A DNA stretch of 23,376 nt from a virus: positions 1-23,376 of the IMG/VR virus record IMGVR_UViG_3300009414_000079. One strand, written 5' to 3'. The position numbers and the translations under genes were made by a program. The notes beneath the pieces are model-generated. The model was not told where the DNA came from. It did no database searches and saw only the letters and a program-made list of their open reading frames with translations. Shown here piece by piece: positions 1 through 6,323 of this stretch. Each line of letters begins with the position of its first letter. The stretch's first letter is position 1.

Positions 1-1
1 C

Positions 2-220
2 CTTGATATGAGGAATGCTGGCTTATCATATCGATCCATTGCAAATGATCTTAATGAAAGGGGCATTGTCGGAAAGCGGGGAGGGAAGTACTTCGCCAGC
101 ACGATCCGCAATGTCTGTGAGAATACTCTAGACAAAAATGCAGCGCAGTCTGGGTATGACGATAGACCTGTGGATCTGGTCATCCAGCAAAAATATCAAG
201 GCCAGTACCTTTTCAGATAA
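2..220 (+). CDS. Recombinase-like helix-turn-helix protein, C-terminal part (cut by window edge)
   Basis: The reading frame is open to the left edge, so the true start may lie outside; the first ATG inside is at base 8. The stretch GLSYRSIANDLNERGI followed by a glycine-rich turn and STIRNVCEN matches the helix-turn-helix signature of the 'Recombinase' domain of serine recombinases, where it follows the catalytic domain. Here only about 35 residues follow, with no zinc-ribbon or coiled coil, so this is either the end of a small DNA-binding protein or a remnant of a longer recombinase. It is on the plus strand with the next two genes and points toward the integrase, consistent with the end of an early operon. 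The family call is inference from a short motif. Confidence 0.5.
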   Translation, partial: LDMRNAGLSYRSIANDLNERGIVGKRGGKYFASTIRNVCENTLDKNAAQSGYDDRPVDLVIQQKYQGQYLFR

Positions 221-257
221 TTTCTGGCGTTATGTCTCTATGTCTGGTTAATCCGGC

Positions 258-713
258 ATGAACATAAAAAATACAGAAATAGGTGTAGCTGGTGAGTTCC
301 TGGTGCTGTCGGATTTGTGGCAGCGTGGATTGCCAGCGTCTAAAGCAACAGAAAGTTTACACTATGATATCCTGATTACACCCAGAGGTGGCAGTCCTAT
401 TGCTGTCCAGGTAAAATCTACCAGCGGCTTGAGAGTTTTCCCAATTAAGAGCCACGGAAAAATTTATACATATGAGAAATACAGATTCTCCGGCACACGA
501 AAAAAAATGGGAAGCCATGTACCGCTAAATTATGATGCTGAAATAAAGCTCCTGGCATTTGTCGCTATGGATATTCTGAAAGTTCTTTATCGCCCCAATT
601 TGAGTGACAAACGATTTTTCATTTTCGACAAAGAGGAATTTGAAAACACCGAACACAGTCTTACAGACAGTCTGAACGAATTGGACAAACTAACAAATGG
701 CAAAAAAGAGTAA
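258..713 (+). CDS. PD-(D/E)XK-type nuclease-like protein
   Basis: This 151-residue protein has the layout of a small PD-(D/E)XK nuclease. An N-terminal helix carries GVAGEF with Glu13, a strand carries Asp37 (HYDILI), and a second strand gives IAVQVKST with Gln51 and Lys53. The usual E-x-K is Q-x-K, a variant known in Mrr- and RecB-like members. The rest is basic and aromatic with an acidic C terminus. Phage and host proteins of this fold cut or process DNA (Holliday-junction, restriction or homing roles); which applies cannot be told here. The start ATG at 258 has only a weak ribosome-binding site. The gene overlaps the following small basic gene by 17 bases, so they are probably coupled. 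Confidence 0.55.
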   Translation: MNIKNTEIGVAGEFLVLSDLWQRGLPASKATESLHYDILITPRGGSPIAVQVKSTSGLRVFPIKSHGKIYTYEKYRFSGTRKKMGSHVPLNYDAEIKLLAFVAMDILKVLYRPNLSDKRFFIFDKEEFENTEHSLTDSLNELDKLTNGKKE

Positions 714-831
714 GCCGTTTAAACAGGCCAAAAGAAGAAGAAACACAATTGCTGCTGATCTGCACACCAAGAAATACCAGCAGCGAATTGTTAAATCCAA
801 AAAAGTATATGACCGAAAAAGCAAGGAATAA
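697..831 (+). CDS. 44-residue highly basic protein
   Basis: A short frame starts with ATG at 697 inside the end of the nuclease-like gene, in another frame, and stops at TAA 829-831. The 44-residue product begins MAKKSKPFKQAKRRR and ends VYDRKSKE. Nearly half of it is Lys, Arg, Gln or His. There is no membrane segment and no cysteine. Such tiny basic proteins are common in phages and probably bind nucleic acid or the ribosome, but I recognise no named family with certainty. The overlap with the upstream gene and the dense lysine codons support a real gene. One copy of the over-represented GTTTAAAC octamer falls in its codons 7 to 10. Confidence 0.5.
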   Translation: MAKKSKPFKQAKRRRNTIAADLHTKKYQQRIVKSKKVYDRKSKE

Positions 832-848
832 GGGGGTTACTTACCCCC
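832..848. terminator. G-rich hairpin between convergent transcripts
   Basis: GGGGGT (832-837) pairs with ACCCCC (843-848) around a five-base loop, directly after the last plus-strand stop codon and before the end of the integrase gene, which reads toward it. No clean T-run follows on either strand, so this would be a weak or factor-dependent bidirectional terminator. Confidence 0.3.
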
Positions 849-906
849 CAGAGCCTATCGAGAAGACTACTCCTGAACGATCCTCGAAGGCCGTTTTTGT
901 TAACTT

Positions 907-2031
907 TTACTGAATGAGTCTGGTGTGCTGTGCAATGCTGACTGTTTCGACATTGCTGGCTAACTCTGCATCGAGGTAAACTTTCTCCCCCACATTGCCG
1001 CCTTGTTCATGCCCCATTCGGTAATCGATAACTTCCTTGCTTACACCCAGGGCTGTGAGAGATGACCGATAGAAATGTCGAAGCTGGTGAGGGCCGAACC
1101 GCTCCACACCGGCCTGATCGCAAGTCTCATAAAACCAGCGTTCACGAATATTGTCAGAATTTAACATTTTGCCGTTTCGATTTTGAAACAGTAATTTTGA
1201 TTTAGGTGGCAGTGATATAATGTGTTCCTTCAGACGGCGAAACAGAATGTCTCCAAGAGGAATCTTCCTGTTTCCGGCTTGCGTCTTGGTGCGAAAGATT
1301 ACACCCTTTGGCGCAGCGCGACGAACATGTAACATTGGAGCATCACGTAAAACATCGTCTGGCCTGAGAGCTACTAATTCAGATATACGCATACCTGTTT
1401 CGTAAAGCGTTAAAAAGACCAGCAGTCTGCAATCATTATGCTTTGATAAATAACCCATCACTTTTGAAATGTCTTCTTTTGCCGGTGGCTTAACGATCTT
1501 GGTGTTACGCTTGCCAGTGCCGGTGATACGAATATCTTTTGCGTAGTTTCGTTCCAATCCCCATTTGTCTTTCAGGTTTATGAAACCAACCAACTGATCG
1601 AACGTGCGATACAGATTTCTGACAGTTTTTATGGTGATGTCTTTTTCCATGAGTGCTTCTCTGACTGCGTCACAATAGCCGGTGGTAATCTGGAGAACCG
1701 GCTTGTCTTCCATTCTGATACCATCAACCATGAGCGGCATTAGATGATTCAGAATATGCCCTTCCAGAGTTACATAACTGTTGGGCCGCAACTCCTTTTC
1801 TTTTTTTTGTAAGAAACTTTCAACGGTATCGCCAATCGGAATTTTGTTTCCAATGTTTACACCCTTTTCAAAAGCGGTTTTCAGATCGTTAAAAAACGAG
1901 GCGGCGGTTTCTTCAGTGAATTTTACCCCCGTAGCCGGATGTCGGCTGGGAGCGCGAACACGTCCATTCGTATCATAAAACTCGACGATAAACGTGTCTT
2001 CAAAACGTTGGTAAAATGTTTTCGGTTTCAT
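907..2031 (-). CDS. int: Tyrosine site-specific integrase
   Basis: This 374-residue protein catalyses integration and excision of the phage at a tRNA gene. The N-terminal part (about 65-165) resembles the core-binding SAM-like domain. The catalytic domain (about 180-365) carries the expected residues: Arg215 in TGMRISEL, Lys249 in the beta hairpin, His315 and Arg318 in GPHQLRH, His341 in RMGHE and the nucleophile Tyr352 in KVYLD. All five are present, so the enzyme looks intact. Residues 1-60 probably form the arm-binding domain. The ATG at 2031 is preceded by a weak GAGA site. The gene reads away from the attachment site 270 bases upstream, which holds paired repeats likely to be its arm sites. 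It converges with plus-strand early genes. Confidence 0.95.
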   Translation of the reverse strand: MKPKTFYQRFEDTFIVEFYDTNGRVRAPSRHPATGVKFTEETAASFFNDLKTAFEKGVNIGNKIPIGDTVESFLQKKEKELRPNSYVTLEGHILNHLMPLMVDGIRMEDKPVLQITTGYCDAVREALMEKDITIKTVRNLYRTFDQLVGFINLKDKWGLERNYAKDIRITGTGKRNTKIVKPPAKEDISKVMGYLSKHNDCRLLVFLTLYETGMRISELVALRPDDVLRDAPMLHVRRAAPKGVIFRTKTQAGNRKIPLGDILFRRLKEHIISLPPKSKLLFQNRNGKMLNSDNIRERWFYETCDQAGVERFGPHQLRHFYRSSLTALGVSKEVIDYRMGHEQGGNVGEKVYLDAELASNVETVSIAQHTRLIQ

Positions 2032-2115
2032 CTTACAACATCTCTATTATTAGTTTTATTATCTGGACTATAAATTCCATCATCTATCCTTGTGCTAGTT
2101 GCAATATCCTTTTAG

Positions 2116-2132
2116 CACATTATTAATATGTG
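2116..2132. promoter_or_regulatory. Operator-like palindrome upstream of int
   Basis: CACAT (2116-2120) and ATGTG (2128-2132) form an inverted repeat around an AT-only centre, about 90 bases upstream of the integrase start. On the minus strand TTGCAC (2137-2132) followed 17 bases later by TAAAAG could be a -35/-10 pair spanning the palindrome, so a repressor bound here could block int. This is read by eye; no transcription start is known. Confidence 0.3.
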
Positions 2133-2159
2133 TGCAAGTAATAAATAACCTGACAGTCA

Positions 2160-2183
2160 TTTGTTGGTAATTGTGTTGGTAAA
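2160..2183 (+). repeat. Bipartite 24-base repeat, copy A (putative integrase arm site)
   Basis: The site starts TTTGTTGGT and ends TGTTGGTAAA, giving two GTTGGTA units exactly 12 bases apart (2163 and 2175). It lies on the integrase side of the tRNA core. Copy B lies on the other side and copy C between the terminase genes. The pairing and the position flanking the core fit arm-type binding sites of a tyrosine integrase. Confidence 0.6.
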
Positions 2184-2217
2184 CAACCACTGAACAATCG
2201 ATGTACAACGCACAAAC

Positions 2218-2247
2218 AAAAAAAGATGCCCCACCAAAGGCAGGGCA
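2218..2247 (-). terminator. Rho-independent terminator of the late operon
   Basis: On the minus strand TGCCCTGCC (2247-2239) pairs with GGTGGGGCA (2235-2227) across a three-base loop, a nine-pair stem with two G-T wobbles. Two bases later comes a run of seven T (2224-2218). It lies downstream of the lysis genes, past the attachment core, and would stop late transcripts before they enter int. Confidence 0.75.
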
Positions 2248-2297
2248 AACTACTGATTTTATTGGGATATTTATGGTGCGTTGGTTTTGATCGGTAG

Positions 2298-2343
2298 ACT
2301 CATAACCTGAAGGTCGTAGGTTCGAATCCTACCCCCGCAACCA
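2298..2343 (+). other. attP core: 3' half of an initiator tRNA-Met gene
   Basis: The stretch begins at the anticodon loop (CTCATAA, 2299-2305, anticodon CAT 2301-2303) and runs through the 3' anticodon strand CCTGA, a perfect T arm (GTAGG/CCTAC around TTCGAAT), the acceptor strand CCCCGCA, discriminator A and encoded CCA. A at position 72 before the discriminator is the hallmark of bacterial initiator tRNA, which pairs it with C1. The 5' half is missing: the bases before the loop do not pair with CCTGA. A phage-borne 3' tRNA end next to int is the classic core that rebuilds the host tRNA on integration. Phage genes on both sides indicate attP rather than attL or attR. Confidence 0.85.
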
Positions 2344-2365
2344 CTTACAGGCATGTTATATAATT

Positions 2366-2389
2366 TTTGTTGGTAGTTTTGTTGGTAAA
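2366..2389 (+). repeat. Bipartite 24-base repeat, copy B (putative integrase arm site)
   Basis: The same two-part motif as copy A, in the same orientation, with GTTGGTA at 2369 and 2381, again 12 bases apart. It begins 22 bases after the tRNA 3' end. Together with copy A it brackets the core, as P and P' arms do. Confidence 0.6.
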
Positions 2390-2531
2390 AATTCATCGCA
2401 AATTCCGAATTTAAAAATCTGTTGGCTGGGTTGCTACTCCTCACCACCCAGATATTTAGGCGGTGGATTTCCATTTAGTTTTTTGTTTATCCAAATGCAA
2501 AATCTCCATTGCAATTTGTAAAGCCACTTAA

Positions 2532-2936
2532 TCATTGCTTCATATTATTTCTTTGTACGCCTTTCCATTTCTCAGCCGTTCTCATTGAACCAAGACCTAG
2601 TAAGGCAAGAGTTAAACTCATCAGCCCTTCAGTTTGAATAATAGGTAAAGCCATATCAGAATTACTGATAGCTAAAACCCACACCGCCACAGGCTGGAAT
2701 ACAAATTGCCACCCAAGACCAAAGGCGCAAATCCACATGATACTTGGCCTTGCACCGCTTACAAAAATTGAGGGATGCTTGGCTTGCTCTATATTTGCCT
2801 GTGCCTGTGCCAGATCCAGGGAGACGATTTGCGTCTTTAATTCGTGAGACAGTTTTGTCTTGAGATCCTTGTCTTCTACAAACTTATCCAGAACCTTACC
2901 GGCTACACCAATTACTGATTCAGCAATACCCAACAT
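2532..2936 (-). CDS. Holin, GTA_holin_3TM-like
   Basis: This 134-residue protein starts with an amphipathic region and a charged helix (about 15-50), then has SGARPSIMWICAFGLGWQFV and the following hydrophobic stretch (about 64-88) and another (about 95-118), ending with RTAEKWKGV. The order 'SG-RP ... W ... ends RTxEKxKGV' is typical of the three-TM holins first described for gene transfer agent release. Such proteins open the inner membrane at the end of infection so that the muralytic enzyme can act. It is the last gene of the late operon, 43 bases after the lysozyme gene, which fits a lysis role. The start ATG at 2936 has no strong ribosome-binding site. Confidence 0.75.
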   Translation of the reverse strand: MLGIAESVIGVAGKVLDKFVEDKDLKTKLSHELKTQIVSLDLAQAQANIEQAKHPSIFVSGARPSIMWICAFGLGWQFVFQPVAVWVLAISNSDMALPIIQTEGLMSLTLALLGLGSMRTAEKWKGVQRNNMKQ

Positions 2937-2979
2937 GGTTACAAAAGCAGTAGAAGTAAAAGACTTATACCGATACTCA

Positions 2980-4029
2980 TTATATAAAATCTCCTGTTTT
3001 ATCTATGAAGTCATCAACCGTGCCAGCGCCTAATGGTGTGTTATAATGTTTCTTCCAATATTTTGCATAACCTTCTAAATCGCCATGCTCTGGCAGAGGC
3101 GTTGGCGCTCTGAAATAAATTATTCTTGCAATCGCTGTGGCGTATGAAAGATTGGTAATCAACTGATCGTCTGGGTGTTCACTGGTTAAAAGGCGGTGGA
3201 TATCAACGTCAAGTTTATCCCTATATTCTAAGAAGTTTGCATGGCAATCAGCGCGAGTGGCTGGCTCAATCTGGTAAATCCCACGGGCTGGGCCGTTGTT
3301 GTGTTGGCGCAAATATACCAACCCGCTCTCCATGATAGCCGTGGCAAGTAACAGGTCTTCTGCTGCTGGAGAATATAAGCCTATAGATTTGAGAGTTGGC
3401 TTGATTACATTTTCGCGAAGTTGGTCTGGCTCAATCATAACGGTTCGTGTTGCATTAGTTTGCTTGTAACCACTCCCAGGTTGTACATATGGAGCTCCAG
3501 TTCTGTCCCACTTTTCGGACGGTTTGAAAACCACACCTCGAAGGGCGCTCCTGTCTGTGGGTGGTAACTCACACTGACTACAAAAGGGCCGACTTTCTGT
3601 GATACTGTTAACCGCCGATTTGGAATTTTTGGGAGCGTTGGTAGGGGCAACGGGTACTTCTCCTTTCTTCATTTGGTCAAAGTGAGATTTCGTTAAAAAA
3701 AAGTAATGAGTCATGCAGTTTGACGTAGCTGCATACAGTACCCCACCCTTTGAAACTGGTGAGTAAAAATAGTGTACTTGTTCCGCTTTAACGTCTGTGG
3801 GCGGTTCAGCCTTGTTAAATGTAGAAAGGAAAATATCCAGACCATCGCCAGATGGGATTGTGTGTTCTTGCAGAACAGGATTTCGAGACAGAACAAGAGT
3901 ACGTACAAATCTGATATCTCTGTCTGCAATCGGGCAAGGCGTAGGCTTCAGGGAAGTTTTAATCGGTGGGTCTGTTGATGAAACGCAACCCACTAGAAAT
4001 AGTGGTGCAATCCAGATGGGAAATTTCAT
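2980..4029 (-). CDS. Lipoprotein fused to a phage lysozyme-like (transglycosylase-like) domain
   Basis: Residues 1-15 are a lipoprotein signal ending in the lipobox LVGC (Cys15). Residues 16-195 are an unrecognised region with cysteines at 32, 105, 150 and 153. Residues 198-349 match a common phage lysozyme-like family that is usually a separate protein of about 150 residues. It begins MIEPDQLRENVIKP and has ATAIMESG with likely catalytic Glu234, then NNGPARGIYQIEPAT. The ATG at 4029 overlaps the stop of the previous gene (ATGA), supporting the long form. An internal ATG at 3438 would give the domain alone but has no ribosome-binding site. The family cleaves peptidoglycan during lysis or entry. 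Lipid anchoring would tether it to a membrane, which is inference. Confidence 0.7.
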   Translation of the reverse strand: MKFPIWIAPLFLVGCVSSTDPPIKTSLKPTPCPIADRDIRFVRTLVLSRNPVLQEHTIPSGDGLDIFLSTFNKAEPPTDVKAEQVHYFYSPVSKGGVLYAATSNCMTHYFFLTKSHFDQMKKGEVPVAPTNAPKNSKSAVNSITESRPFCSQCELPPTDRSALRGVVFKPSEKWDRTGAPYVQPGSGYKQTNATRTVMIEPDQLRENVIKPTLKSIGLYSPAAEDLLLATAIMESGLVYLRQHNNGPARGIYQIEPATRADCHANFLEYRDKLDVDIHRLLTSEHPDDQLITNLSYATAIARIIYFRAPTPLPEHGDLEGYAKYWKKHYNTPLGAGTVDDFIDKTGDFI

Positions 4030-4190
4030 ATATCACGTTTAAACAGTTTACGAACCGTCTTGGTTTCCCAGATTCTGATTGCAAACCAGATCAGTGTAAG
4101 GAAGGCCGTGGCTGTGGGCAGAAGATCCATTATTGTGCCAGCTACAGCAGCAACGCCCAAGACATCGATTGTAGCTTTTGTTTGCTCCAT
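4026..4190 (-). CDS. 54-residue single-TM protein, holin-like
   Basis: The frame runs from ATG 4190 to TGA 4026. It begins MEQTKATIDVLGVAAVAG, has a hydrophobic segment around FLTLIWFAIRIW (residues 30-41), and a basic tail KTVRKLFKRDI. Small phage membrane proteins with this 'VAAVAG ... IWFAIRIWET' layout sit beside lysozymes in marine podoviruses and are usually called holins or lysis accessory proteins. The stop overlaps the lysozyme start in ATGA, and only three bases separate its start from the preceding stop, so it is embedded in the lysis cassette. With a second holin candidate at 2532-2936, the two may be holin and antiholin or holin and pinholin. That split is a guess. Confidence 0.65.
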   Translation of the reverse strand: MEQTKATIDVLGVAAVAGTIMDLLPTATAFLTLIWFAIRIWETKTVRKLFKRDI

Positions 4191-4193
4191 TTT

Positions 4194-4328
4194 TCAACTT
4201 CTAGCCTCTCTAGGGTGCGTACCATTGTGGAGTTTATATTGTTGCTTCGCCGCTTTAGCCAGCGCCAGAACGCGCTCTTCCAGCTTTGCTATTTTGATGG
4301 CGTGTTTCTCTAAATTGTTTGGATTCAT
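4194..4328 (-). CDS. 44-residue helical protein of the lysis cassette
   Basis: The ATG at 4328 overlaps the previous stop (ATGA) and the TGA ends at 4194, three bases before the next ATG. The product begins MNPNNLEKHAIKIAKLEERV and continues with an alanine- and lysine-rich helix, ending NGTHPREARS. The heptad spacing of Ile and Leu suggests a short coiled coil. There is no signal peptide or membrane segment. I recognise no family. Tight coupling on both sides is the main evidence that it is real. It may partner the coiled-coil protein encoded just upstream. Confidence 0.5.
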   Translation of the reverse strand: MNPNNLEKHAIKIAKLEERVLALAKAAKQQYKLHNGTHPREARS

Positions 4329-4579
4329 TTTGAATGTCCGTTAAACCGATCTCTGAGCTTATTTGTAAAATCCCAGAGGGCGCTGATCTGACTCTGATAA
4401 TGGCTTTCCATTTGATCGATTTGAGCGCGGAGCTTCACCGTTTCTACGTAGGTATCGCGCTTTTCGATAACGTCTAAATCTTTCTGGATTTCCTTAACTT
4501 GAGCGGAGAGTTTTACGGCCACGACAATCAGGCCGATTATGAAAACAATTTGATGCCAGTGTGAAGTGATTAGCTCCAT
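4325..4579 (-). CDS. Single-TM coiled-coil protein (possible i-spanin)
   Basis: The 84-residue product has a membrane segment at about residues 9-25 (HQIVFIIGLIVVAVKL). It continues as a charged coiled coil (26-75) with regular Leu, Ile and Val spacing, and ends polar. An N-in membrane anchor with a periplasmic coiled coil is the plan of inner-membrane spanins, which span the periplasm with an outer-membrane lipoprotein partner. The lipoprotein encoded three genes later could be that partner, but no direct evidence links them. The ATG at 4579 lies six bases after the stop of the cysteine-rich gene; the end overlaps the next gene by four bases. Confidence 0.6.
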   Translation of the reverse strand: MELITSHWHQIVFIIGLIVVAVKLSAQVKEIQKDLDVIEKRDTYVETVKLRAQIDQMESHYQSQISALWDFTNKLRDRFNGHSK

Positions 4580-4585
4580 GCATTA

Positions 4586-4687
4586 TTAGTCCTCTTGGCG
4601 GCAGTTGCATTCATCACATGAGCAAGTGGGGCATTTTACAGAGCAATGACAGGCACAGTTATCAGTACAATGTATGCACTTTTCCAC
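4586..4687 (-). CDS. 33-residue cysteine-rich microprotein, metallothionein-like
   Basis: A GTG at 4687 shares its first base with the stop codon of the preceding gene (TAGTG). The frame runs to TAA at 4586, six bases before the next ATG. Ten of 33 residues are cysteine: 4, 7, 11, 13, 15, 19, 22, 24, 27 and 29, in C-x-C and C-x-x-C spacing, with two histidines (6 and 14). The product begins MEKCIHCTDN and ends CNCRQED. Such density without a signal peptide points to a cytoplasmic metal-binding knot, as in metallothioneins or double zinc knuckles. A GGGA about ten bases upstream could serve the GTG start. The function in a phage late operon is unknown. Confidence 0.6.
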   Translation of the reverse strand: MEKCIHCTDNCACHCSVKCPTCSCDECNCRQED

Positions 4688-4989
4688 TAGAGTTTCCCGC
4701 GCTCAACTGCGATTAGTTTTTCCTGGGAATCCAGCCAAGCGCGGCCATCGTCTGTCAGCACACTGTCGCGGATACGGCGTGGGGTTATTGCAGTTTCCAG
4801 CACCATTATTTTATCTAAGGCGCTTGGAACTGGCTCAACGTATTTAACCACTGCGCCGTCTACCCATCTATCCTTATCAACGACAGTGTCGTCAGAAACA
4901 GATACCCATTGCAGATCATTGTGGACAGGAAAGGTTTTATCGTCGGGAACAGTTTGACAAATACGAGTTCCTTGAATAAGTGCTTTCAT
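4687..4989 (-). CDS. Tail-fibre-associated small protein
   Basis: The ATG at 4989 forms TAATG with the stop of the tail fibre gene, and GGGAG lies eight bases upstream, so I prefer it over an upstream start at 5004. The 100-residue product begins MKALIQGTRICQTV, has a Trp/Asp-rich middle (LQWVSV, DRWVDGAVVKYVEP) and a basic helical C terminus with ITPRRIRDS and DDGRAWLDS. Short proteins of this type follow fibre genes in many marine phages, and some act as fibre assembly chaperones or fibre-tip parts. I see no motif that proves such a role; the position is the main argument. Confidence 0.55.
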   Translation of the reverse strand: MKALIQGTRICQTVPDDKTFPVHNDLQWVSVSDDTVVDKDRWVDGAVVKYVEPVPSALDKIMVLETAITPRRIRDSVLTDDGRAWLDSQEKLIAVERGKL

Positions 4990-6311
4990 TATGCATACTC
5001 CCAAACAACAACAATTCCAGGTGCGCCAGCACCCCCAATATAACTTTGTATACCACTACCGCCACCGCCTCCGTAGTTACCGCCGACCTCCCCGTTTGCG
5101 GATTCGTTGTAGGCTATACCACGGCCACCGCCTCCCATATGTGAACTGCCGCCAGCCATACCACCATGATAGGTACTAGCATCAACTTTACCGCCACCAC
5201 CTTGGCCTGTGGAATTAATAGTGCCTCCACTGCCAGTACCCCCACTGCCACCTTCACCTGTACCACTAGTAGCGTAGTTGTAATCACCGCCTGCACCACC
5301 TGTAGCAGAAAGCAGAGAACCGAACGAAGTTGTCCCTCCAGTGGAAGCAGTTGCCTGTCCAGAACCAGCACCGCCAGCACCAATAGTCACTGTCTCAGAA
5401 GAGAGAGACGCTGCGGCGAGAAGCTCTTTTGAGTAACCGCCACCACCTCCTGCTGCACCGATATAATTATTAGCAATTCCACCCGCGCCTCCGCCACCGC
5501 CGCCAACTAGTTCTACAACAATCGTTCCTATCCCAGCGGGTTTAGTCCAAGTCCCAGACGCTGTGAATGTTTGAACGGATGTTAAACCACCGCCAGAAGA
5601 AGCAGCCTCTGTTTCTACCGACATCACTACAACCGTGTTAGCCGCAGTTGCGTAACACATCAATCTATCGCCCGTGGCCGTCGTCAGGTTGGCAGCGCCA
5701 GGAAGTTCAATACCCGAACCATGCGTAATGGTTAAAGCGCCATCAAATTGCAACATAAAAAAGTTGCCAGCTTCTACCGTCATCGCGGCGAAACTTGTCG
5801 TACCTGTCACATCGAAGTAATTGCCGTCTGTGTCGATCACCAGTGGAGAGGCGCTAGCTATGTCACCGCCCTTGGTTATATTCAGAGTGTTAGCGGCAAT
5901 TTGACTTAACATCTGGAAGTTGTTTGCCGTAGCCTCGTATGCAACCAGAACTATTTGCCCAGCTTCAATATCGCCTGGTGCAAGAGCAACATCATGTCTT
6001 TTGACCACTGCCCTAGCGCCAATACTGTCTATATTCAAAGTTGCTGCGCCCGTATTTGCCCCACCGGCTTCAAAAGCTATCATCATACCCTGTGCATATG
6101 CAGAAAGTGATAGCCCGCTTGTGAGAGCAATTGTGTCCGTCCCAGAACTAATTTTAGCACCGCCAAGAATATCACGCCACTTGGCAACATCCGCCATAGT
6201 GTCACGCGCAGAATTATTTATGGTGGATGGGGCTTGTCCTTCAGCCCAGTTTATTGAGCCAACTGTAGCGTTACTCGCCGCCGTTGCAGACCAGTCATAA
6301 ATGCTTGCCAT
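4989..6311 (-). CDS. Tail fibre with glycine-rich C-terminal domain
   Basis: A 440-residue structural protein likely to bind the host surface. The N terminus (MASIYDWSATAASNATVGSI, then GQAPSTINNSARDTMA) is the virion-proximal part of many podovirus fibres. The middle (about 50-245) is a beta-rich Ala/Thr/Gly region. From about 246 comes VQTFTASGTWTKPAGI, which leads into polyglycine stretches (GGGGGAGG, AAGGGGGYS, GGGGGSG) and ends PGIVVVWEYA. Glycine-rich adhesin modules of this sort can form polyglycine-II sandwiches, as in phage S16 gp38. The fibre ends the structural block and is followed by its small partner at a TAATG junction. The variable glycine loops are where host-range differences would be expected. 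Confidence 0.8.
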   Translation of the reverse strand: MASIYDWSATAASNATVGSINWAEGQAPSTINNSARDTMADVAKWRDILGGAKISSGTDTIALTSGLSLSAYAQGMMIAFEAGGANTGAATLNIDSIGARAVVKRHDVALAPGDIEAGQIVLVAYEATANNFQMLSQIAANTLNITKGGDIASASPLVIDTDGNYFDVTGTTSFAAMTVEAGNFFMLQFDGALTITHGSGIELPGAANLTTATGDRLMCYATAANTVVVMSVETEAASSGGGLTSVQTFTASGTWTKPAGIGTIVVELVGGGGGGAGGIANNYIGAAGGGGGYSKELLAAASLSSETVTIGAGGAGSGQATASTGGTTSFGSLLSATGGAGGDYNYATSGTGEGGSGGTGSGGTINSTGQGGGGKVDASTYHGGMAGGSSHMGGGGRGIAYNESANGEVGGNYGGGGGSGIQSYIGGAGAPGIVVVWEYA

Positions 6312-6323
6312 ATTGTTTTCCTT

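Noticed and set aside
2298-2343. Functional tRNA gene
   Set aside because: Only the 3' half is present; bases before the anticodon loop cannot pair with the 3' anticodon strand, and no D arm or 5' acceptor strand is found.
2271-2474. 67-residue minus-strand reading frame containing CGGRIRTYDLQVMSLP
   Set aside because: The C-terminal part is the antisense of the tRNA 3' half; this is a known kind of spurious prediction at tRNA genes. The upstream part has no motif or ribosome-binding site.
3966-4344. Overlapping plus-strand frames opposite the lysis cassette
   Set aside because: They run against three chained minus-strand genes whose overlaps and membrane segments make better sense.
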